A program made the position numbers and the translations under genes. From Candidatus Methanomethylophilus sp. UBA78 (GTDB lineage Archaea > Thermoplasmatota > Thermoplasmata > Methanomassiliicoccales > Methanomethylophilaceae), in contig DARY01000023.1 of NCBI GenBank assembly GCA_002503545.1, positions 1 to 11,255 of the forward strand: DNA of 11,255 bases. The letters run 5' to 3'. Under the pieces are notes generated by a model. It did no database searches. It had not been told where the DNA came from and saw only the letters and a program-made list of their open reading frames with translations. Below, in pieces: positions 5,417 through 11,255 of this stretch; position 1 is the stretch's first letter, and each line of letters starts with the position of its first letter.

Positions 5417-6997
5417 TCATCTGTATTTCCTGTCGATCTCGTAAACGCGCCTGAGCGCCATGGCCCTGGCGCGGAAGCCCGCGTTGAGACGGATGTCCTC
5501 CCAGAATCCCCTGGTGAATATCATTATGGCCAGGACGAATTCCATCCTCCCCAGCCACATGAGGAGGCACATGAGGTACTTGGTGGTGTCCCTCAGGGAG
5601 TCGTAGTTGTCGAACGGCCCTATCTGTCCGGACCCGACCCCGACGTTGGCGATGGAGGCGAAGACGATGCCGAAATCGGTCTGGACGTCGAGCTGCGGTT
5701 CCAGGAACATGACGATGCACAGCGCCACCACCACTCCCAGAACGAAAAGGAAGACGGTGGACACGGCCGAGGAGACCTCGTTGGACTCCAGGGTCTTGTC
5801 GTCTATCCTCATCGACGTGACCGCGCTGGGATGCATGATCTTGTCCATGCCGGCCACTATGTAGGTCCTGAGGGCCATCATACGGTGGATCTTTATGCCT
5901 CCCGCCGTCGACCCGGACATGCCCCCGACGAACTCCACCACCAGCAGTATCATCATGGCCAGGGTCGGCCATGCGGTGTAGTCGGCTATGGCGAATCCGG
6001 ACGACGTCCCGGCGGACACCGTGCAGTACAGGGCGTGCCAGAGGCTGTCCCACACCGCGTTCAGGTTGCCGAGGTTGTACGTGGTCTCGTCGCTGATGAC
6101 GATGACGGCGGTTATGACCAGGGCGCAGGTCAGGAACCATTTCATCATCCACCTGAACTCGGAGCTCCTGCGGAGGGCCCTGCGGTCCCTGGTGAAGAAC
6201 GTGCGGAAGAGGAGGTAGTAGTTGGTCGCTCCCAGGAACATGAATACCATGGTCACGAACTGGACGGGGAACCCGTAGCCGGCCATGCTGTCGTTGGACG
6301 GGAGCAGCCCCCCGGTGGGTATGTTGGAGAACGATATGCAGACCGATTCGAACGGCCTCACCCCCAGCGCGGTAAGTGCCAGTATCTCGGCGGCGGTCAT
6401 GAGGAGATATATCCTGAAGAAGTTGAACGCCGCGCTGGATATCTTCGTCGTGTAACCGCTGGAGTCCGCGCCGGAGAACTCGTTCGAACCGAAGCCGGCG
6501 CCCCCCACGCCCAGCATGGGGAGCAGGACGGTGAATATGATTACGACAGTTATACCTCCCGCCCACTGCATCACCGCCCTCCAGAGGAGCAGGCTGCCGT
6601 CCACGGCCCCGATGTCGGTCAGGATGGTGGCGCCGGTGGTGGTGAAGGCGCTGACCGATTCGAAGAGGGCGTTGGCGAAGGTGAACCCCGACAGGACGAA
6701 GGGCACCGAGAGGATGACGAACGCTATGAGCCAGGTCTCCGCGATCAGCAGGATGCCGAGCGAGGGCGCCATGGCCCTGCTGTTGGAGAAGAACAGGTAC
6801 TGGAACAGTCCCAGTGCGAGCACGAACGGTGCCGGGAGGGCGAAGACGGATGCGTCGTCCCCCACCAGGAAGGCGTAGGCCGCGACGGTCATCAGCATGA
6901 CCGCCAGGAGCACCTCGACTATACCCAGAACCTTGACGGTGCCGCTCTCCCACCTCTCCAGGCGTTCTATCCTCCTCCTGAGGGTGGGGAAGGGCAT
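5417..6997 (-). CDS. trkH: TrkH/KtrB-type potassium transporter pore subunit
   Basis: The 526-residue membrane protein is the usual length for TrkH. It has the four pore-loop selectivity filters expected of the superfamily: TTTGAT (119-124), NIPTGG (225-230), GTSSGF (330-335) and NVGVG (451-455). It also has the signature SGSTAGGIKIHR (361-372) and LGRMEF (482-487) near the end. It moves K+ across the cytoplasmic membrane, gated by TrkA bound on the inside. The N-terminus is a short basic cytoplasmic stretch (RRRIERLERW) before helix 1. The start ATG at 6997 lies 2 nt past the trkA TGA and has GGAG 8 nt upstream, inside the last trkA codons, so the two genes are co-transcribed and probably coupled. 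The in-frame sequence further upstream is a shadow of trkA. Confidence 0.96.
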   Translation of the reverse strand: MPFPTLRRRIERLERWESGTVKVLGIVEVLLAVMLMTVAAYAFLVGDDASVFALPAPFVLALGLFQYLFFSNSRAMAPSLGILLIAETWLIAFVILSVPFVLSGFTFANALFESVSAFTTTGATILTDIGAVDGSLLLWRAVMQWAGGITVVIIFTVLLPMLGVGGAGFGSNEFSGADSSGYTTKISSAAFNFFRIYLLMTAAEILALTALGVRPFESVCISFSNIPTGGLLPSNDSMAGYGFPVQFVTMVFMFLGATNYYLLFRTFFTRDRRALRRSSEFRWMMKWFLTCALVITAVIVISDETTYNLGNLNAVWDSLWHALYCTVSAGTSSGFAIADYTAWPTLAMMILLVVEFVGGMSGSTAGGIKIHRMMALRTYIVAGMDKIMHPSAVTSMRIDDKTLESNEVSSAVSTVFLFVLGVVVALCIVMFLEPQLDVQTDFGIVFASIANVGVGSGQIGPFDNYDSLRDTTKYLMCLLMWLGRMEFVLAIMIFTRGFWEDIRLNAGFRARAMALRRVYEIDRKYR

Positions 6998-6999
6998 CC

Positions 7000-8349
7000 T
7001 CACAGCTCCGGGATCTGGTTGCCCAGCAGGGCGGAGAGTTTCACCGTGTCGGCCATGTGGGTGTAGACGAGGACGCGGTCGCCCTCCAGGAAGGAAGTGG
7101 TCAGGGAGGGGTAGAAGGTGGCCCCGTTCCTCACGACGGCGGCCAGGCGGACGCCCTCCGGCATCCGGATGTCCCCGAGCATCATGCCGCAGATGGGGGT
7201 GCCGTGTCTGACGTCCACGCCGAACATGAAGTCGTTGGGACGTTCCATCCTTATGAACCCGCTGGACGATTTGTCGATCGCGATGACCATCCTGCGGGAG
7301 ATCTCGTTGACGATGACGCGGCGGTATCCGACCACCGACTCTATGCCGGCGTACTTGAAGATCTCCTCGTACTCCTCCATCGAGTAGCGGGACACGATCT
7401 TCCTGACTCCGAACCTGAGGGCGGTCATGCATGCCAGCAGGTTGCGTTCGTCCATGTGGGACACCGATATCACGACGTCCGCCCCGTCCACGTTCTCCGA
7501 GCGCAGGAACAGGGGGTCGACCACCGGTCCGTTGACGACGAGGGCCTCCTTGAGGATCTTGGAGGCCTCCCTGCATCTGGCCAGGTCGTCGTCGATTACC
7601 TTCACGAAGTACTTCTCGGGGCTGCTGCAGAGGGTCTTCCCGATCTCGATGCCGCTCTTGCCGGCCCCGAGGATGACGATCTCCCTCACCGCCCTCCTGA
7701 CCCCGATGGAGTCGTTGAACCTCCGGATGCCCTCGTCGGTCCCCATGACGCACACCCTGTCGTTGTTGCGCAGCTCGGTCGTCGCGACGTCGAGGATGGT
7801 CTCATCCCCCCGGTAGATGGCGACGATCGTGCAGCCCTCGGGGATGTCCATCTCGATGACGGTCTTCCCGACGACGTTCTGCCCGTTCTCTATGCGGAAG
7901 GTGACCACGCACATGTTCTTCATGCTGAGCCGGTCGAAGGTCGTGGCGTTCTCCAGGGTGGCCATCTTTATGATCTTCTCGGCGGTGATGCTCTCCGGCG
8001 AAACCAGGACGTCCACGCTGTCGAGGTTGGCGGCCATGTAATCCGGATCCCTTATGCAGGCTATGGTGCGTATGCCGGGCCTTATGCTCTTGGCCGTGAC
8101 GCAGATGAACATGTTGACGGTGTCGTCCGGCACGGAGCTGAGGATGGCGTCGGCATCCATGCGCTCGATCGCCTCCCTCAGGACCTTGGGGTTGCTCCCG
8201 TCCTCCCTGAGGACCGACACGGGCAGGGTGTTCTTGGCCGCCTCGGCCTTGGCCTGGTCCCTGTCTATTATGAGGACGTCGTTGTTGCGCGAGGCCGCTT
8301 CGGCGGACGCCATCCCGACGTTCCCGGCCCCGACTATTATGACCTTCAT
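7000..8349 (-). CDS. trkA: TrkA potassium uptake regulatory subunit (two RCK domains)
   Basis: The 449-residue protein has the double RCK layout of full-length TrkA: RCK_N1 from residue 1 with the nucleotide-binding glycine motif GAGNVG (7-12) and an acidic D29 ending strand 2; an RCK_C1 around 140-210; RCK_N2 with GAGKSG (228-233) and D253; and RCK_C2 around 360-440. TrkA binds NAD(H)/ATP-type ligands on the cytoplasmic face of TrkH and gates K+ flow. It is first in the trkA-trkH unit. The ATG at 8349 has no Shine-Dalgarno and a TATA-like GATATTAC about 30 nt upstream, so the transcript is likely leaderless or nearly so. Confidence 0.96.
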   Translation of the reverse strand: MKVIIVGAGNVGMASAEAASRNNDVLIIDRDQAKAEAAKNTLPVSVLREDGSNPKVLREAIERMDADAILSSVPDDTVNMFICVTAKSIRPGIRTIACIRDPDYMAANLDSVDVLVSPESITAEKIIKMATLENATTFDRLSMKNMCVVTFRIENGQNVVGKTVIEMDIPEGCTIVAIYRGDETILDVATTELRNNDRVCVMGTDEGIRRFNDSIGVRRAVREIVILGAGKSGIEIGKTLCSSPEKYFVKVIDDDLARCREASKILKEALVVNGPVVDPLFLRSENVDGADVVISVSHMDERNLLACMTALRFGVRKIVSRYSMEEYEEIFKYAGIESVVGYRRVIVNEISRRMVIAIDKSSSGFIRMERPNDFMFGVDVRHGTPICGMMLGDIRMPEGVRLAAVVRNGATFYPSLTTSFLEGDRVLVYTHMADTVKLSALLGNQIPEL

Positions 8350-8374
8350 TCGCTCTGAAGATTGGGTGGACGTA

Positions 8375-8383
8375 GTAATATCT
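8375..8383 (-). promoter_or_regulatory. TATA-like box of trkAH
   Basis: On the minus strand AGATATTAC (8383 to 8375) is centred about 30 nt before the trkA ATG, predicting a leader of only a few nucleotides. It lies in the 106-base divergent region shared with hisD. I see no clear operator repeat there. Confidence 0.4.
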
Positions 8384-8423
8384 TTTGTTGCGTATGGGGC
8401 GTTCCGGGCGGCCGGGTGCGCAT

Positions 8424-8433
8424 ACTATTTTAA
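8424..8433 (+). promoter_or_regulatory. TATA box of hisD-ppk1 (leaderless type)
   Basis: ACTATTTTAA at 8424-8433 is centred about 28 nt before the hisD ATG at 8456. The sequence between has no Shine-Dalgarno. Spacing fits transcription starting at or next to the A of ATG. Confidence 0.5.
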
Positions 8434-8455
8434 CAGGGCAGACATAGGCGCACGC

Positions 8456-9757
8456 ATGGAAAAAGCGGCCGGCGGCAGCGGGTTCACCGAACCAGAGAAA
8501 TGGAAGGAGATCGACGAGGAGACCTGGATCGAGAACAGGATGTCGAAGACCGACGAGGTCAGGGATATCGTCGAGGGCATAATCGAGCAGGTCAGGAGGG
8601 AAGGCGACAGGGCCCTCCGCGAGCTCACGAAGAAGTTCGACAAGGTGGAACTCGATAGGTTCGAGGTCTCCCGCGAGGAGATAGAGGCCGCCTACGGGGA
8701 GGTCGACCAGGAGGTGGTCGACGAGCTCGAGAACGCCGCGTACAACATCCAGCGCTTCCACAGGATGCAGCTCCCGCCCGACATGTGGACGACCGAGGTG
8801 GAGCCGGGCATAACCCTCGGTGTCAAGAGCACCCCCCTGGACAGGGTCGGATGCTACATCCCCGGCGGACTCGCCGCCTATCCGAGCACCGCCCTCATGA
8901 CGGTCGTCGCCGCCAAGACCGCAGGGGTGGAGGAGGTCATCTGCTGCACCCCCGGCAAGACGAACCCCGCCGTCCTGGTCGCCCTCGACATAGCGGGATG
9001 CGACGAGATCTACAGGGTCGGAGGGGCCCAGGCCATCGCCGCCATGGCCCTCGGCACCGAGAGCATAGAGAAGGTGCAGAAGATCGTCGGTCCCGGCAAC
9101 ACCTTCGTGACCGAGGCCAAGATCCTCCTGCAGGACACCGTCGGCATCGACTTCCCCGCCGGACCCTCCGAGGCCGCGGTGCTGGCGGACTCCTCGGCCG
9201 TGCCCGAGTTCGTCGCCGCCGACCTCGTGGCGCAGGGAGAGCACGGGCCCTCCTCGGCCTTCGTCCTCGTCACCGACGACCCGTCGCTGCCCGACAGGGT
9301 CTGGGCCTGCATGATGGAGCAGCTCGCCGGGGAGCCCAGGAGGGACATAATCGCGCAGTCCTTCAGGAACTCGGGCTACATCGTCGCCAAGGACATGGAC
9401 CTGGCGGTTGAGATCATGAACGGGATCGCGCCCGAGCACCTCTGCATAGAGGTCAGGGACCCCATGGACGTCCTCTCCAAGATAAGGAACGCGGGTTCCA
9501 TATTCGTGGGCCCCTACACCCCGATCGCCGCCGGCGACTACGCCTCCGGCACCAACCACGTCCTCCCGACCTCCGGATACGCCGCCGTGTGCTCCGGGCT
9601 CACGGTGTCGATGTTCAGGAAGACCTCCACCGTGCAGATGCTGACCAAGGAGGGTCTGGCGGCCCTCGCCCCCACGATAAACACCCTCGCCGAGGTGGAG
9701 GGGCTGCACGCGCATGCGACCTCGGTCAGGATCAGGGACCGCGGGGAGAACCAATGA
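8456..9757 (+). CDS. hisD: histidinol dehydrogenase
   Basis: The 433-residue enzyme catalyses the last two steps of histidine synthesis, oxidising L-histidinol to L-histidine through the aldehyde with two NAD+. All key residues known from the E. coli enzyme are present, each one position later: zinc ligands Q260, H263, D361 and H420, and catalytic E327-H328 in APEHLC. Other family blocks are PGGLAAYPSTALM (136-148), VGPGNTFVTEAK (211-222), AGPSEAAVLAD (235-245) and GDYASGTNHVLPT (360-372). Length is normal. It acts in the cytoplasm as a homodimer. The frame is open further upstream into antisense trkA, but the ATG at 8456 matches the family N-terminus and the TATA spacing. It overlaps ppk1 by ATGA. 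No other his genes are in the window. Confidence 0.97.
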   Translation: MEKAAGGSGFTEPEKWKEIDEETWIENRMSKTDEVRDIVEGIIEQVRREGDRALRELTKKFDKVELDRFEVSREEIEAAYGEVDQEVVDELENAAYNIQRFHRMQLPPDMWTTEVEPGITLGVKSTPLDRVGCYIPGGLAAYPSTALMTVVAAKTAGVEEVICCTPGKTNPAVLVALDIAGCDEIYRVGGAQAIAAMALGTESIEKVQKIVGPGNTFVTEAKILLQDTVGIDFPAGPSEAAVLADSSAVPEFVAADLVAQGEHGPSSAFVLVTDDPSLPDRVWACMMEQLAGEPRRDIIAQSFRNSGYIVAKDMDLAVEIMNGIAPEHLCIEVRDPMDVLSKIRNAGSIFVGPYTPIAAGDYASGTNHVLPTSGYAAVCSGLTVSMFRKTSTVQMLTKEGLAALAPTINTLAEVEGLHAHATSVRIRDRGENQ

Positions 9758-11255
9758 CCCCGAAGGACAGGGAGATAGACCTATACGACCGCTCCCTCTA
9801 CATAAACAGGGAGATCTCGTGGCTCGGCTTCAACAGGCGCTGCCTCGAGGAGGCGATGGACACCACCGTCCCCCTCCTCGAGAGGGTGAAGTTCCTCGCC
9901 ATCTGCTACGGCAACATGGACGAGTTCTTCATGATCCGCATGCCCGGGCTCCTGGGCGCGGAGGTCGACCGTCTGGTCAACATCGGTCCCGACGCCTACG
10001 CCGACGAGGAGGAGCTCATCAGGGTCCTCAACGAGAACGTGCGGGAGCTCATCGACGGCTACGAGGACTGCTGGGCCCGTCTCGAGGAGCCCCTGGCGGC
10101 CAACGGCATCGGCATCCTGTCCATCTCGGCCCTCGACCCCAAGCAGAAGATGTGGGTCGACGACTACTACCAGGAGAGGCTCCACCCCCTCCTGACCCCC
10201 CTCGCCCTCGACATCTCGCATCCGTTCCCTTTCATATCGAACAATTCGCTGAACGTGGCCGTCAAGCTCAGGCGCGAGGACGGGGAGGTCCTCTACGCCC
10301 GCGTGAAGGTCCCCGTCGGCATCCTCCCCCGCTTCGTTAAGGTGCCCTCCGAGGGCCAGATGAAGCAGTTCGTCCTGCTGGAGAACATACTGAAGGACAA
10401 CATAGGTGCCCTCTTCCCCGGTCTGGAGGTCATCGGGTGCTACGAGTTCAGGATCACGAGGAACGCCGACGTCAAGGTCACCATCGACGAGGCCGTGGAC
10501 CTCATGTCCGCCGTGGAGACCGCCCTCGACTCGAGGGATGCGGGGTTCCCGGTCAGGATGCTGGTGGAGGACTCCATGCCGTCCGACCTCGTCTCCATCT
10601 TCGCCAAGAACCTCAAGCTCCGGGAGCAGCAGGTCACCCGCGCCTCCGACAAGGGGATGATGCAGACCGACCTCTGGGAGATCTACAACCTCAACCTCCC
10701 CTCCCTGAAGTACAAGCCTTTCACGCCCTCCGTCCCGCAGGAGATATCCGAGGCGGCCTGCATCTTCGACGTCATCAGACAGAAGGACTGGATCCTCTTC
10801 CACCCCTACGAGACGTTCGACACGGTCATACGCCTGCTGAGGGAGTCGGCGGACGACCCCAGCGTCCAGTCCATAAAGATATGCCTCTACAGGCTGGGGA
10901 AGGACTCGGAGATAATCAAGCAGCTCATGAGGGCCAAGGAGAAGGGGAAGGCGGTGTCCGTGCTCATGGAGCTCAGGGCCAAGTTCGACGAGGTCAACAA
11001 CATCGCCCTGGCCAGGGAGCTGGAGAAGATCGGCGTCCACGTGGTCTACGGCCCCGTCGGCCTCAAGGTCCACTCCAAGCTCCTGCAGGTGATCAGGCTC
11101 GAGAAGGACCATCTGGTGAGGTACACGCACATGTCCTCCGGCAACTACAACGCCAACACGGCCAAGCAGTACGCCGACATATCGTTCTTCACGGCCAACC
11201 AGGAGATCGGGGAGGACGTGGGGGAGCTCTTCAACTCCCTCACCGGCTACTTCGG
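9754..11255 (+). CDS. ppk1: polyphosphate kinase, PPK1 family (3' truncated)
   Basis: About 500 residues are visible before the window ends; PPK1 enzymes are usually near 700, so the last catalytic domain is missing here. The enzyme reversibly transfers the terminal phosphate of ATP to polyphosphate. In order: N-terminal domain with YINREISWLGFNRR (16-29); head domain including HPFPFISNNSLN (about 156-167); then the first PLD-like catalytic domain with FHPYETFD (349-356), CLYRLGKDSEI, ELRAKFDE (406-413) and GLKVHSK with H440, the position of the histidine that is autophosphorylated in the E. coli enzyme. YTHMSSGNYNANTAKQYAD (457 onward) follows. The ATG at 9754 overlaps the hisD TGA as ATGA and has GGAG 5 nt upstream, so translation is likely coupled. 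The second conserved histidine lies beyond the window. Confidence 0.95.
   Translation, partial: MTPKDREIDLYDRSLYINREISWLGFNRRCLEEAMDTTVPLLERVKFLAICYGNMDEFFMIRMPGLLGAEVDRLVNIGPDAYADEEELIRVLNENVRELIDGYEDCWARLEEPLAANGIGILSISALDPKQKMWVDDYYQERLHPLLTPLALDISHPFPFISNNSLNVAVKLRREDGEVLYARVKVPVGILPRFVKVPSEGQMKQFVLLENILKDNIGALFPGLEVIGCYEFRITRNADVKVTIDEAVDLMSAVETALDSRDAGFPVRMLVEDSMPSDLVSIFAKNLKLREQQVTRASDKGMMQTDLWEIYNLNLPSLKYKPFTPSVPQEISEAACIFDVIRQKDWILFHPYETFDTVIRLLRESADDPSVQSIKICLYRLGKDSEIIKQLMRAKEKGKAVSVLMELRAKFDEVNNIALARELEKIGVHVVYGPVGLKVHSKLLQVIRLEKDHLVRYTHMSSGNYNANTAKQYADISFFTANQEIGEDVGELFNSLTGYF

Noticed and set aside
5265..6953. 562-codon minus-strand frame overlapping trkH
   Set aside because: It is an Arg/His/Gly-rich shadow frame of trkH, which has all its pore motifs in the other frame.
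8054..8455. Extended N-terminus of hisD upstream of 8456
   Set aside because: The upstream part is antisense to trkA and crosses its promoter; the ATG at 8456 fits family length and the TATA spacing.
7802..9754. 650-codon minus-strand frame antisense to hisD
   Set aside because: It crosses the divergent promoter region and opposes hisD, which has every catalytic residue. No recognisable domain.
9781..11130. 449-codon minus-strand frame antisense to ppk1
   Set aside because: Shadow of the PPK1 coding sequence, which is open from 9754 to the window end with clear family motifs.

Overview
The window looks like a piece of a GC-rich archaeal chromosome. It is probably from the Thermoplasmatota, and a gut- or host-associated Methanomassiliicoccales relative would fit, but no lineage-specific marker is present, so the placement is inference. 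The archaeal signs are these: lead genes of transcription units have an AT-rich TATA-like box about 26-28 nt before the start codon and no Shine-Dalgarno sequence (leaderless type), whereas most downstream genes have a GGAG 5-8 nt before the start. AGG (Arg) and ATA (Ile) codons are common, and every complete gene ends in TGA.

Layout. 1-837 (+) is the C-terminal part of a surface protein with a C-terminal membrane anchor. 838-1157 is a convergent intergenic region with a T-tract terminator, a short tandem repeat and three copies of TGTGCCAG. On the minus strand, 4368 down to 1158, lie four closely packed genes: a three-helix PQ-loop-like membrane protein, a YbhB/PEBP-family protein, a 590-residue Sel1-repeat protein, and the 2',3'-cyclic phosphodiesterase/2'-5' RNA ligase-like ThpR. 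Divergent from them, 4463-5296 (+) is a soluble helical-repeat (TPR-like) protein. 5297-5416 is a second convergent intergenic region with three more TGTGCCAG copies, arranged in hairpins. On the minus strand, 8349 down to 5417, are trkA and trkH, a potassium uptake pair. Divergent from them, 8456 to the window end (+), are hisD and a polyphosphate kinase gene (ppk1) that overlap by ATGA; ppk1 runs off the edge.

How the genes work together. TrkA (two RCK domains, NAD(H)/nucleotide-sensing gating subunit) and TrkH (four-filter pore) form one K+ transporter and are almost certainly co-transcribed. HisD (last two oxidation steps of histidine synthesis) and PPK1 (polyphosphate synthesis) are translationally coupled although their pathways are not obviously related. 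The Sel1/ThpR pair is also coupled by ATGA; what the Sel1 protein does is not evident.

No mobile element, CRISPR array, tRNA or rRNA was seen. Most genes are known families. The least explained signal is the TGTGCCAG element: six copies, all noncoding, all in the two convergent intergenic regions.
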